Below, one piece after another: positions 45,776 to 54,651 of a stretch of 54,651 nucleotides of DNA. How positions within the stretch are numbered: the first letter of the stretch is position 1; each line of letters starts with the position of its first letter. The DNA lies in contig NZ_SBJH01000046.1 in assembly GCF_004368405.1 (NCBI RefSeq), forward strand, positions 1 to 54,651. Reading direction: 5' to 3'. This DNA is from Olivibacter sp. XZL3. Lineage in GTDB: Bacteria > Bacteroidota > Bacteroidia > Sphingobacteriales > Sphingobacteriaceae. Under the pieces are notes generated by a model. That model had not been told where the DNA came from. It was given only the letters and a program-made list of their open reading frames with translations, and did no database searches. The position numbers were made by a program, and so were the translations under genes.

Positions 45776-48160
45776 ATGATAAAAAACTATCTAAAAATCG
45801 CATGGCGCAACATTTGGAAAACGAAAGCATTTTCCATTATTAACATCTGTGGCTTGGCGGTTGGAATGACCGCTTGCTTCCTTATTGCGTTGTATGTCAA
45901 CTTCGAACAGAGTTACGATCGTTATCATCAAAAAGCCGACCGCATTTACCGTTTGGTATGTGACGTCAAAACACCAACCGAAACGATAAATGCTAATATC
46001 ACCTCCGGCCCCATGGCTATGTATGCCGCAAAGGACCTTCCTGAGGTGGAAAACTACGTACGGATTCTATCAAATAGTCTGCTGATACGAAAAGACAACC
46101 ACAAATATCAAGAAAGCAGTTTGTTCTTTGCGGATTCTTCGCTCTTTCAGTTATTTGATTTCCCATTAATCGCAGGAAATCCGAAAACCGCATTAAAAGA
46201 ACCTTTCAGCATTGTTTTATCGGAATCGGCCGCAAAAAAGTATTTTGGAAAGGAAGATCCAATGGGCAAAAGTCTGCTGATAACGGACGATGGCTTTAAC
46301 AGCAAGGTAACGGGAATAATGAAAGATATTCCCGAAAACTCGCAGTTTAAAGGCGATGTCTTTATTTCTATGGTTACCTTAATCAAAATGGCCAATTTCA
46401 ACTTTGATGAGCAATGGGGAAATTTCGGTTTTACTTCCTATTTATTACTGAAACCCAATACCGACCCCTCCCGCCTAACCGCTAAGTTCCCTGCTTTTTT
46501 GACCAACCGTGTGGGCAAAGAAATGGATCAGATGAAAATGCATTATACCCTTTTTCTGGAACCATTGAAAGAGGTCTATCTGCATTCAAAAAGAGGCGGT
46601 TTTGTTAGCGGTAACATAAACAACGTATACGTTTTTGCTGTTGTGGCCCTATTTATCCTGCTTATTGCTTGTATCAATTTTATTAATCTGTCGACCGCGA
46701 GAGCTGTAGAACGGGCCAAAGAGGTGGGCATTAGAAAAGTGGTTGGCGCCTACCGCATACAGATTACCCGACAATTTATCGGTGAATCCATTTTGATCTG
46801 TTTATTGGCTTTTGTAATCTCTCTTTTGCTGTGTTTGGTGTTAATTCCCTATTTTAATTTTCTGGCCGGTAAAGAGATTAGCGGAGGTATATTCCTTCAC
46901 CCTCGCTATATCCTTTTCTTGTTTTTATTGGCTTGTTTAATCGGCCTGCTGGCGGGCATTTATCCAGCGCTTGTATTATCCTCTTTTAAACCCGTAACGG
47001 TATTAAAAGGAAAGTTCTCGTCAAACACAAAAGGCTTATTATTAAGAAAAACTTTAGTTGTTGTACAGTTTGTGGTTTCCATTGCGCTTATTGCAGGTAC
47101 ATTGATTGTAAATCGCCAGTTAGCGTATATGCGAAATCAAAACTTAGGATTCAATAAAGACCGGGTATTGATTCTGCAAACCAATGGAGACGCCAAGAGT
47201 AGAATTTTAAAGGACGCGATAGTGAGCGTTCCGGGTGTATTAGCCAGCACCGTTTCGGGAGCGGTTCCGGGCGGAGAGAATCCGGTAGCCTATTCGGAAA
47301 TTGAGAACAAGCAAGGCGACATGCAAATCGCAAATCTCCCGGTCTACTTTGTAGACTATAACTACCTGCCATTATATAAAATCGAACTGGCGGCCGGCCG
47401 TACGTTCTCGCCTGACTTTGGAACCGATACCGCACAGGCCATGATCTTAAATGAAAGTGCTGTTAAACTCTTCGGTTATGCAAAACCAGCGGACGCCATT
47501 GGTAAAAAATATTCGCAATGGGGAAGCGAGGGAAAAATCATCGATGTGATCAAGGACTTCCATTTTAAATCGCTGCAATCAAAAATTGAGCCGCTAAGTA
47601 TGCGCTACGGCCAAGGAAACGGAGGAGGCATGGTTTCACTCAAAATCGATGGACCGCACATGAACACCGCCTTACAGGCCATTGAACAGAAATGGCAGGA
47701 GATCATTCCTAACCGGCCATTTGATTATTTTTTTGCAGACGAATTTTTTGATCGGCAATACCGAGCAGAAAACCGATTTGGAAGCCTGTTTTTAAATTTT
47801 TCCGTATTAGCGATTTTTATTTCCTGTTTGGGTTTATTTGGGCTGGTATCTTATCATACAACACAACGTTATCGGGAAATTGGCATCCGGAAAGTCTTAG
47901 GCGCAAGTGTTTCCACGATTGTAAGGCTTCTATCGCTTGATTTTTTGAGACTAGTGGCTATATCCATTTTTATTGCTTCTCCTTTAATGTGGCTTTTTAT
48001 GAGTAAATGGCTGACTGATTTCGCTTATCATATAGATGTCAGTTGGTGGATTTTCGCCGTTGCCGGAAGCATTGCTATTGCGATTGCCCTTTTGGTCATC
48101 AGTTCATTAACCATTAGGGCCGCGATGGCCAACCCTGTGAAATCTTTACGCAATGAATAG
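45776..48160 (+). CDS. FtsX/MacB-like ABC transporter permease
   Basis: A 794-residue permease with two FtsX-type membrane halves. A first helix follows MIKNYLKIAWRNIWKTKAFS, then a MacB-type periplasmic core (about 50-240) and an FtsX domain (about 285-420) with VGIRKVVGAYRIQITRQFIGESI. A second core (about 430-660) and final FtsX domain (about 670-794, LGIRKVLGASVSTIV-like) follow. The Bacteroidota form carries two halves in one chain. No ATP-binding partner is in the window. Paralogous to the 48245 gene and the remnant at 44976. Confidence 0.9.
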   Translation: MIKNYLKIAWRNIWKTKAFSIINICGLAVGMTACFLIALYVNFEQSYDRYHQKADRIYRLVCDVKTPTETINANITSGPMAMYAAKDLPEVENYVRILSNSLLIRKDNHKYQESSLFFADSSLFQLFDFPLIAGNPKTALKEPFSIVLSESAAKKYFGKEDPMGKSLLITDDGFNSKVTGIMKDIPENSQFKGDVFISMVTLIKMANFNFDEQWGNFGFTSYLLLKPNTDPSRLTAKFPAFLTNRVGKEMDQMKMHYTLFLEPLKEVYLHSKRGGFVSGNINNVYVFAVVALFILLIACINFINLSTARAVERAKEVGIRKVVGAYRIQITRQFIGESILICLLAFVISLLLCLVLIPYFNFLAGKEISGGIFLHPRYILFLFLLACLIGLLAGIYPALVLSSFKPVTVLKGKFSSNTKGLLLRKTLVVVQFVVSIALIAGTLIVNRQLAYMRNQNLGFNKDRVLILQTNGDAKSRILKDAIVSVPGVLASTVSGAVPGGENPVAYSEIENKQGDMQIANLPVYFVDYNYLPLYKIELAAGRTFSPDFGTDTAQAMILNESAVKLFGYAKPADAIGKKYSQWGSEGKIIDVIKDFHFKSLQSKIEPLSMRYGQGNGGGMVSLKIDGPHMNTALQAIEQKWQEIIPNRPFDYFFADEFFDRQYRAENRFGSLFLNFSVLAIFISCLGLFGLVSYHTTQRYREIGIRKVLGASVSTIVRLLSLDFLRLVAISIFIASPLMWLFMSKWLTDFAYHIDVSWWIFAVAGSIAIAIALLVISSLTIRAAMANPVKSLRNE

Positions 48161-48244
48161 CCGGATAAAGGTAGCATTCAAAACCGTAGGGCACCGTGTT
48201 TTGAAATGACTAGATAGAAGAACACCATTAATCTTGATACTGTT

Positions 48245-50617
48245 ATGATAAAAAGCTATTTCATAATCGCCTTTCGAAACCTATGGAAAACCAAAGGATA
48301 TAGCTTCCTGAATATTTTCGGATTGGCTATAGGAATAACCTGTGCATCACTTATTTTTCTGTGGGTGGAGAATGAATTGAGTTATGATGATTATTTTGCC
48401 AATAAAGATCTGTTATACAATATTAAATCGAAGCAGACTTACGGAGAAAATACCTACGTCTTTAGTGCAACACCGGGTAAGTTGGCGGAAGCGATCAAAG
48501 AAGAAATACCGGAAGTAGCTGAAGCAACCCGTATTAACAATGGCGTTTCCAAACTGTTCGTCAAAGACGACAAGAGCCTATACCAAACAGGCGCCTATGT
48601 TGACCCCGCTTTTGTAAATATGTTTTCCCTTCATTTTATCGAAGGAAGTCCGAAGATGGCTTTAGTCGACATCCATTCCTTAGTGATCACCGCCTCTATG
48701 GCGAAGCGGCTTTTCGGAGAGGAAAAAGCGTTCGGAAAAATGCTTAAAGTCGGCAAAGGCGATAGCTACAATATCACCGGTGTTGTAGAAGACCTACCAC
48801 AAAACACCTCCCCCCAGCTTCGCTTCGATTGGCTGATCCCATTCAAAAACTATGAGCAAGTTGAAGGAGGGCTGCAGTTGTGGGGCAGCAATAGTACCGA
48901 CACCTATGCGCTGTTAAAACCTAATGCCAATCTGGAAGCGGCTAATGCCAAACTGCGTCACTTTGTTGCCAAAAAAACAAACGATGAACATCCTACTGCC
49001 AGCAATTTCTTTTATTCCCTTAAACGTTTCCATCTGTACAACAGTTTTAAAAACGGATTTGAACAAGAAGGTGCAATTAAAAATATCCGGCTATTCAGTG
49101 TCATTGCTTGGGTAATTATCCTCATTGCTTGTATCAATTTTATGAATTTAGCCACCGCCCGCTCGGAAAAACGGGCACGTGAAGTGGGTGTTAGAAAAGT
49201 AGTGGGAGCCGAGAAAGAGACCTTAATCGGTCAATTTATAGGAGAATCCCTCCTATTGGCCACACTCTCCGCCCTGCTATCTATTGCTTTGCTATACTTA
49301 TTCTTATCGCCATTCAACGCGCTAGTAGACAAAGCTCTCGACGTTAACCTTTTTACTCCGGTGCACTGCTTATTTCTTCTTGCTATTGTATTGATCTGCG
49401 GATTGCTTTCTGGCAGCTACCCCGCTTTCTACCTCTCTTCCTTCAATCCGATTGCAGTATTAAAAGGGCTTAAATTCAAATCAGGAAATGCCACCTCCAT
49501 CCGCCGAGGGCTGGTAATTATTCAATTTGCTGCTTCTATCACCCTAATTATCTGTACCGTTCTTATTTTTCAGCAAATTCAACATGCCAAAAACCGCGAC
49601 CTCGGTTTTGATCGAAGTCAAGTCATTTCCACGGAAATCCAAGGAGATATGGGGAGACATCTGGAGGCATTAAAAAACCAGCTAAAAGCTACTAGTGTGG
49701 TTGAAAATGTGGGTGGAAGTGCTCGCAACGCGCTTAGCATCTATTCCAATACAGGATCGATCAACTGGGAAGGCAAAGATCCAAACTCCGATGTGTTGAT
49801 CGGGTTTAACTTTATAGACGCTGACTTAATACCTACACTAGGTATGCGTCTCGCGGAAGGCCGCAATTTTAATCCTAAATTAGCTGGAGATACTACCAAC
49901 GTAATTATTAATCAGGCCTTTGCCAAGTTAATCAAAAAGCAAGGTTCTGTTGTAGGGACACAGCTTAAGACTGGCGATGGTTCGCCCGCCACGATCGTCG
50001 GCGTGCTTCACGATTATATATACAATAACATGTATAGCGCTGCCGAACCGTTGATATTCGTTCCCTCTGTTCCTTCAGAAGGCACGCTCTACATCAAAAT
50101 AAAAAGCGGTGAGCCTTTATCCGAGGCCATTGGAAAAATCGAAGCAGTCGTCAAAGCCAATAATCCCAGCTACCCCTTTGAATATCATTTTATGGACGAA
50201 GATTTCGAGCAAAAATTCAAAAGTGAAACGATGATCCAACGCTTGGCCGGCGTCTTTGCGGTACTATCCATTACCATATCGTGCTTAGGCTTATTTGGAT
50301 TAGCTGCCTTTATGGCCGAAAGGAGAAGGAAAGAAATGGGAATCCGTAAAGTATTGGGAGCAAGCATATCATCGTTAGCCAATCTATTGAACAAAGAGTT
50401 CGTTTTGCTGGTGTTGGTATCATGCCTTATCGCCTTCCCCCTAGCCTATTGGTTCATGGAAAATTGGCTCGAAAAATACCAATATCGCATCCATCTTCAT
50501 TGGTCGGTATTTGTTTTAGCCGGACTAGGCGCGCTATTCATCGCCTTAATAACTGTCAGTTCCCAGGCTATTAAAACCGCTTTGTTAAATCCGACGAAAA
50601 CTTTAAGAGAGGACTAA
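48245..50617 (+). CDS. FtsX/MacB-like ABC transporter permease, second intact copy
   Basis: A 790-residue permease with the same double-FtsX, double-core layout as its upstream neighbour. It starts MIKSYFIIAFRNLWKTKGYSF, contains VGVRKVVGAEKETLIGQFIGESLL near residue 315 and ends with an FtsX domain holding MGIRKVLGASISSLANLL. It lies 84 nt after the first. The two proteins differ throughout, so they are old duplicates rather than recent copies. They might form a heterodimer around a shared ATPase, or respond to different substrates; neither is shown. Confidence 0.9.
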   Translation: MIKSYFIIAFRNLWKTKGYSFLNIFGLAIGITCASLIFLWVENELSYDDYFANKDLLYNIKSKQTYGENTYVFSATPGKLAEAIKEEIPEVAEATRINNGVSKLFVKDDKSLYQTGAYVDPAFVNMFSLHFIEGSPKMALVDIHSLVITASMAKRLFGEEKAFGKMLKVGKGDSYNITGVVEDLPQNTSPQLRFDWLIPFKNYEQVEGGLQLWGSNSTDTYALLKPNANLEAANAKLRHFVAKKTNDEHPTASNFFYSLKRFHLYNSFKNGFEQEGAIKNIRLFSVIAWVIILIACINFMNLATARSEKRAREVGVRKVVGAEKETLIGQFIGESLLLATLSALLSIALLYLFLSPFNALVDKALDVNLFTPVHCLFLLAIVLICGLLSGSYPAFYLSSFNPIAVLKGLKFKSGNATSIRRGLVIIQFAASITLIICTVLIFQQIQHAKNRDLGFDRSQVISTEIQGDMGRHLEALKNQLKATSVVENVGGSARNALSIYSNTGSINWEGKDPNSDVLIGFNFIDADLIPTLGMRLAEGRNFNPKLAGDTTNVIINQAFAKLIKKQGSVVGTQLKTGDGSPATIVGVLHDYIYNNMYSAAEPLIFVPSVPSEGTLYIKIKSGEPLSEAIGKIEAVVKANNPSYPFEYHFMDEDFEQKFKSETMIQRLAGVFAVLSITISCLGLFGLAAFMAERRRKEMGIRKVLGASISSLANLLNKEFVLLVLVSCLIAFPLAYWFMENWLEKYQYRIHLHWSVFVLAGLGALFIALITVSSQAIKTALLNPTKTLRED

Positions 50618-50744
50618 ATTAGTGCTATTTTCATTGAATTTGATTTGCTCATTTAAAGTAATGAGGCTTGCTTCGCGCGCTTACAAGGACGAGTTATACA
50701 TCCGGCCAAAAACGACGCTATAATTTACTAAAAACAAAAATAAA

Positions 50745-50765
50745 GCTAATGGCTAAAACTGAGAG
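50745..50765. repeat. Short GCTAA heptad tract
   Basis: GCT at 50745 and 50752 are 7 nt apart (GCTAATG GCTAAAA), then irregular. Same word family as the tracts near 34947 and 45730. Confidence 0.5.
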
Positions 50766-50816
50766 CTACATGCAACATCCCGAATTGACTTGCGTCTTAT
50801 AACAAAACGAACCCTT

Positions 50817-51800
50817 ATGAAGAAAATCTTCCTACTATTTATGGCATTAAGCAGTAGCTGCTTTTTCGCCGGCGCTCAAGATAATGACACGCCTTACCTA
50901 ACAAAATCGCTTCGAAGCGACCATATTCGTGCAGTAGATCTGCAAACCTCGGGCGGAAGTTTGAGCGTTATCGGCGTAAACGATTCAGAAGCGCGTCTGG
51001 AAGTATTCGTGCACGGAAACAATGGCAATAACAGCCTAAATAAAGAAGAAATCGATCAACGGCTAAAGGACAATTACGACCTACAGATAAGTTCCAATAA
51101 CGGTCAATTAATTGCAATCGCCAAACCCAAAAGTGGATTTAAAAATTGGAAGAAGTCACTATCCATCTCATTCAAAGCTTATGTACCGCAAGCAGCATCA
51201 GCCAAACTGAAAACCAGCGGAGGAAGCCTCTCCTTAAATGGAATCAATGGTCCTATTGAGGGACAAACTTCCGGGGGTAGTATTAAAGTAGCTCATGTAA
51301 AAAGCAATGTAAACCTAAAAACCAGCGGAGGCAGCATTAATGCAGATGACGTACGGGGTGACTTGCTATTACATACATCGGGCGGCTCGATTAAGCTTAA
51401 TAATTTAAAGGGAAAGACGGACGCGAGAACCAGCGGCGGGAGCATCGGAGCAACCGATATTGACGGCGAACTAATAGCGAAAACTTCCGGAGGGAGCATT
51501 CGTGTAGACCGAATGGCAGGTAGCGCGGATTTAGCTACAAGCGCAGGGAGCACCTCCGTTAATATGCTAAGTGTGGATAGATACCTCAGAATAGATGTTT
51601 CGGCGGGAAGCGTTAACCTGCAGCTTCCTATGGATAAAGGATTGGATCTAAACTTAGCCGCAAGGAAAGTGAACCTTCCTTCCTTAAGCAATTTTTCCGG
51701 AACGAGGGAAAAAGATCGCGTAGTTGGAAAAATCAACGGCGGAGGCGCTAGTGTCGACGTCCATGTAAGTGTCGGAAGCCTAAACATTGAAGCCAATTAG
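50817..51800 (+). CDS. Secreted TSGGS-repeat beta protein (DUF4097-like)
   Basis: A 327-residue secreted protein with a signal peptide (MKKIFLLFMALSSSCFFAGAQ). The mature part has seven or so TSGGS motifs: SGGSLSV, SGGSLSL, SGGSIKV, SGGSINA, SGGSIKL, SGGSIGA and SGGSIRV, spaced about 20-22 residues, then SAGST and SAGSV variants. This is the DUF4097-type parallel beta-helix pattern, each turn one motif. I chose ATG 50817 over an in-frame TTG upstream, since it directly precedes the signal peptide. Surface or periplasmic; the function is unknown. It follows the permeases on the same strand. Confidence 0.85.
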   Translation: MKKIFLLFMALSSSCFFAGAQDNDTPYLTKSLRSDHIRAVDLQTSGGSLSVIGVNDSEARLEVFVHGNNGNNSLNKEEIDQRLKDNYDLQISSNNGQLIAIAKPKSGFKNWKKSLSISFKAYVPQAASAKLKTSGGSLSLNGINGPIEGQTSGGSIKVAHVKSNVNLKTSGGSINADDVRGDLLLHTSGGSIKLNNLKGKTDARTSGGSIGATDIDGELIAKTSGGSIRVDRMAGSADLATSAGSTSVNMLSVDRYLRIDVSAGSVNLQLPMDKGLDLNLAARKVNLPSLSNFSGTREKDRVVGKINGGGASVDVHVSVGSLNIEAN

Positions 51801-51817
51801 CCCCTGCTTAAACTACT

Positions 51818-51854
51818 AATAGGCCACGTTTTGGTCAACAATACGTGGTCTATT
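51818..51854 (+). terminator. Hairpin after the TSGGS-repeat gene
   Basis: AATAGGCCACGT (51818-51829) pairs with ACGTGGTCTATT (51843-51854) with one wobble. There is only a short T-rich tail. Confidence 0.7.
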
Positions 51855-52019
51855 ATCGCAAAAAGTACGCAAAATATTGAGTAAAGGTATGAAACAAAAC
51901 CGAGTTTAACCTTTCGGATCAGACAGCCTGCACCTATCTTTCGCTTTTCGTCGTATTTTTATCGGCCTATTCTGCTCTTCAAGGATGAAGACGATGTTTA
52001 TATAGACGCTTATAGAACA

Positions 52020-53021
52020 ATGAAAACACTATTTTCCCTTTGCAAAGGTCATATCCGGAACATTCTTTGGCTTTCACTCATTCTCGTGGCTGCCTGTAAA
52101 AAAAGCAACGATGTCGAACCAGCCTCTATACAGATTACTTCCGCTGAATACGATGGAAAATTGCTTTTTGTCAATAAAAATAATTTTCAAATAACCACCG
52201 ATAAAGAGGCGATCTTTAGCGCCGACGACGGTCGCATTAATATGACTGAAGAGGGCCTGGTAAAACGACTAACTTCTGGAGAAGTCGTTAGCATCGAAGT
52301 TGCTCCGAAGTCGCAACCTGAAAACAAAACGCGTTTTTACCTATTTGGAGCAACGGACACGAATCACGATAAACCTCAGATTACCTATAACGGGAAGGGG
52401 GCAACAGACACTTATAACTCCTACCTAAAAGGTTGGGCCACTTTACAGAAGTTACCGGTTAATAATGAGACTTACGCCCTTGTATTGCGCCATGCTGATG
52501 CAGACCAAGGGGTGGATTACTCGCTAAACCACGACAATGCCGGGCCGGCTAATTGGTGGAAGTCGAAAGACCAAGCATTGGCACGTCAGCTTAACGAAGA
52601 AGGACGAACGCGCGCAAAAGAACTTGGCGGTAATCTAAAAGCCTTAGGCTATCCAATTACCCGTATTTATTCAAGTGAGTTTAATCGGGCAATAGAAACG
52701 GTTGAACTAATGGATCTCAATTTACCGATTACGGAAGACGGTCGATTAAACCATCCCTCTTACAATAAAGGAAACTTATTCCAAGGCCTGATTAAAATCT
52801 TACAGAATACGCCTAGGGATAACAAAATCACCCTGATAGCCACGCATCATCCTATCAATGAAATAATCAACAGTGGCGGCTATCCAACGTTCCCCGATGT
52901 CTCCCCTTTTAATTGGACCGGGTTGTATTTTGTAAAAATTGCAGCAGACGGTACAATCAGCTATGAAGGTGCGGTGTCTTGGGGAATGGTCAATTATTGG
53001 AGACAGCTAACGAATCCATAA
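52020..53021 (+). CDS. Histidine-phosphatase-family lipoprotein
   Basis: A 333-residue lipoprotein (lipobox VAAC, C26). A beta-rich N-terminal region (about 35-125), with features like a bacterial Ig-like group 2 domain, precedes a histidine phosphatase domain (about 150-330). The catalytic region reads VLRHADADQG, giving the R-H pair of the RHG motif but with Ala-Asp in place of Gly. SSEFNRAIETVEL holds the second Arg and ATHHPINEI supplies the second catalytic His. The layout resembles SixA-like branches. It should sit on the envelope surface; substrate unknown. Confidence 0.8.
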   Translation: MKTLFSLCKGHIRNILWLSLILVAACKKSNDVEPASIQITSAEYDGKLLFVNKNNFQITTDKEAIFSADDGRINMTEEGLVKRLTSGEVVSIEVAPKSQPENKTRFYLFGATDTNHDKPQITYNGKGATDTYNSYLKGWATLQKLPVNNETYALVLRHADADQGVDYSLNHDNAGPANWWKSKDQALARQLNEEGRTRAKELGGNLKALGYPITRIYSSEFNRAIETVELMDLNLPITEDGRLNHPSYNKGNLFQGLIKILQNTPRDNKITLIATHHPINEIINSGGYPTFPDVSPFNWTGLYFVKIAADGTISYEGAVSWGMVNYWRQLTNP

Positions 53022-53161
53022 AAAGTTCAAAAGCTTTCGTGAAAAACGAAAAGGGCAAAAAGGCAACAGGCGCTATTTGCAAAAAACAATACATATTCGT
53101 TCTAAATAAAGAATTCCCGTTCTATTCATTTCAATTGCTGCTTTATTAACACGATAAGCCT

Positions 53162-53169
53162 TATATTTG
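53162..53169 (+). promoter_or_regulatory. Candidate cydA -7 promoter box (TATATTTG)
   Basis: TATATTTG matches TAnnTTTG, predicting a leader of about 50 nt before ATG 53223. A TTG at 53135-53137 is 24 nt upstream, somewhat too far to be a confident -33. Confidence 0.45.
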
Positions 53170-53222
53170 AGAAAGTTCAGTGGCACAGGCCTTAGGTTCT
53201 ATCAAATCAATAAACGCTCATT

Positions 53223-54530
53223 ATGGACGATTTCCTCGCCGCCCGTTCCCAAATGGCCCTCTCGTTGGGCTTTCATATAATCTTTGCCTGCATCGGGATG
53301 GTGATGCCCTTTTTTATGGCCATCGCCCATTACAAATGGTTACGGACCGGAGAGCTGGTCTATAAAAATGTGACCAAGGCATGGAGTAAAGGCGTGGCCA
53401 TTTTTTTTGCCACAGGGGCCGTCTCAGGAACGGTACTTTCTTTTGAATTAGGCTTATTATGGCCTACTTTTATGGAACACGCCGGCCCTATTTTTGGAAT
53501 GCCCTTTTCATTAGAAGGAACGGCTTTTTTCATTGAAGCTATCGCTTTAGGCTTTTTCTTATATGGTTGGGATAAGTTTAACCCTTGGTTTCATTGGTTC
53601 ACCGGTGTCATTGTAGGTATAAGCGGCTTAGCATCGGGTATTTTAGTAGTATCCGCTAATGCGTGGATGAACAGTCCAACCGGCTTCGAATATATAAACG
53701 GACAGTATACCAACATCGATCCAATAGAAGCCATGTTCAATGATGCTTGGTTTTCGCAAGCACTTCATATGACCTTAGCGGCCTTTGTCGCCACCGGCTT
53801 TGCGGTAGCCGGCGTTCATGCATTTATGATCAAAAAGGGAAAAAACGTCCATTTTCATCAAAAGGCCTTTCGTATTGCCGCTATTTTTGCAACTGTTGCC
53901 GCGGTACTACAACCACTAAGCGGGGATATATCCGCAAAAGACGTCGCACAAAGGCAACCGGCAAAACTCGCAGCCATGGAAGCACATTTCAAAACAGAAG
54001 AAAACGCTTCGCTCGTTATCGGCGGACTTGTAGACGAAAAGACCAAAGAAGTCAAGTACGCACTAAAAGTCCCAGGGCTCTTAAGCTGGATGGCTCACGG
54101 AGCTCGTGAAACAGCTGTTACAGGCCTGGAAGATATTCCCGAAAACGATCATCCTCCCGTAGCTATTACCCATTATGCCTTCCAGGTAATGGTGGGGCTT
54201 GGTATGCTGATGCTAGCGCTTTCGATTATCTATTTCATCGCGCTCGCCAAAAACCGATTGTGGCTCCAAAGCCAATGGCTTCTGAATTTATTCATTATCG
54301 CAATTCCATTAGGTTTTATTGCCATTGAAGCAGGGTGGATGGTAACTGAAATAGGTCGGCAGCCATGGATTATTTATGGCGTTATGCGAACGGTGGACGC
54401 AGTTACACCCATGCCCGGCATCGTTTATTCTTTCTATCTATTTACAGCTGTTTATTTATCCTTGTCGGTTATCGTCGCTTTTCTACTTTATCGGCAGATT
54501 AAGATGGTTGGAAAAATTTATGATGTGTAG
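53223..54530 (+). CDS. cydA: Cytochrome bd ubiquinol/menaquinol oxidase subunit I
   Basis: A 435-residue CydA with about nine transmembrane segments. The axial heme His corresponding to E. coli H19 is H18 (LGFHIIF), a second heme His is H182 (QALHMT), and GRQPW (378-382) is present. It is shorter than the E. coli form (about 520 residues), mostly because the quinol-binding Q-loop is short, which is usual in Bacteroidota and in the short Q-loop class. It reduces oxygen with high affinity. cydB would be expected next, but the window ends 121 nt after the stop. Confidence 0.94.
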   Translation: MDDFLAARSQMALSLGFHIIFACIGMVMPFFMAIAHYKWLRTGELVYKNVTKAWSKGVAIFFATGAVSGTVLSFELGLLWPTFMEHAGPIFGMPFSLEGTAFFIEAIALGFFLYGWDKFNPWFHWFTGVIVGISGLASGILVVSANAWMNSPTGFEYINGQYTNIDPIEAMFNDAWFSQALHMTLAAFVATGFAVAGVHAFMIKKGKNVHFHQKAFRIAAIFATVAAVLQPLSGDISAKDVAQRQPAKLAAMEAHFKTEENASLVIGGLVDEKTKEVKYALKVPGLLSWMAHGARETAVTGLEDIPENDHPPVAITHYAFQVMVGLGMLMLALSIIYFIALAKNRLWLQSQWLLNLFIIAIPLGFIAIEAGWMVTEIGRQPWIIYGVMRTVDAVTPMPGIVYSFYLFTAVYLSLSVIVAFLLYRQIKMVGKIYDV

Positions 54531-54548
54531 AAGGAAGGTGTCTAAAAA

Positions 54549-54651
54549 GTTGTCATTTCGACCGGACCCCGAGGCTTCGGGGGAAGTGGAGAAATCTGTT
54601 ATTTGTAACTAACTCATTAAGAGATATCTCGATTCCGTTACATTACACTCG
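54549..54651. repeat. REP-like intergenic element, cut by the window end
   Basis: GTTGTCATTTCGACCGGA, an inner hairpin CCCCGAGG-CTTCGGGG, then GTGGAGAAATCT, resembles the dispersed extragenic elements with TCATTTCGACC...GGAGAAATCT common in Bacteroidota and some other phyla, from memory. Downstream, GAGATATCTCGATTCCG runs in the inverted sense and would be expected to finish with the complement of the left end just outside the window. No second copy is in this window. Confidence 0.6.

Noticed and set aside
51293-51796. 167-codon minus-strand frame over the TSGGS-repeat gene
   Set aside because: Its repetitive P-P-x-V pattern is simply the reverse complement of the TSGGS motifs.
1-54651. tRNA and rRNA genes
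   Set aside because: No segment with T-arm GGTTCGAATCC-like sequence and cloverleaf-compatible arms was recognised by eye; a covariance-model scan would be decisive.

Overview
The window is a chromosomal segment of a member of the Bacteroidota, most like the family Sphingobacteriaceae. This rests on the protein families present (OmpA with a calcium-repeat linker, PafA-type phosphatase, a TonB-receptor-like outer-membrane barrel, DUF4292 lipoprotein, FtsX/MacB-like permeases without an ATPase, an E1-alpha/E2 pyruvate dehydrogenase pair). It also rests on the promoters, which carry the Bacteroidota -7 box TAnnTTTG, in several cases with a -33 TTG about 19-20 nt upstream. Coding density is high and no rRNA, tRNA, CRISPR, prophage or insertion sequence was recognised.

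Layout. 0.1-1.7 kb: mutY-ssb (DNA repair). 1.7-5.6 kb, minus strand: aspS and dxs. 5.8-8.0 kb: scpA and glyA. 8.1-10.0 kb, minus: a ComF-type phosphoribosyltransferase and rlmN. 10.1-19.3 kb, plus: amidohydrolase, acylphosphatase, then an envelope block (polysaccharide flippase, TPR protein, DUF4292 lipoprotein, EnvC/M23 murein hydrolase activator, TatA, MltD-like lytic transglycosylase). 19.5-20.8 kb, minus: PyrR-like phosphoribosyltransferase and an NlpC/P60 hydrolase. 21.2-23.9 kb: pyruvate dehydrogenase E1-alpha and E2 (two lipoyl domains). 24.2-30.9 kb: PafA phosphatase, a thiamine-pyrophosphokinase-like protein, M28 lipoprotein peptidase (minus), rhodanese, a small membrane protein, OmpA, a 47-codon membrane protein, RidA. 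30.9-36.3 kb: recG, hflX-rbfA, aat, TRIC-type channel. 36.3-41.95 kb, minus: def, M16 peptidase, a large outer-membrane barrel and a CBM9-like secreted protein. 42.2-44.7 kb: rnhB, gcvT, comB. 44.7-50.6 kb: a broken LMW tyrosine phosphatase joined to a broken permease, followed by two intact FtsX permeases. 50.8-54.5 kb: a DUF4097-type TSGGS-repeat protein, a lipoprotein histidine phosphatase, and cydA. The window ends inside a REP-like intergenic element.

Most of the content is core metabolism, translation and envelope maintenance, and I do not see a clear novel defence or biosynthetic system. The observations most worth following are: (1) a head-to-head join at about 44971-44980 that truncates two unrelated genes at once (deletion, rearrangement or assembly chimera); (2) a set of genes (mutY, scpA, rlmN, a 47-codon gene, nearly the M16 peptidase) whose -7 box lies 4-9 nt before the start codon, predicting leaderless mRNAs; (3) intergenic tracts with a strict 7-nt period but variable words (GCTnnnn, AAGGnnn, TTGTTCG); (4) a REP-like element at the right edge; (5) a TPK-like protein that lacks the TPK active-site motifs.
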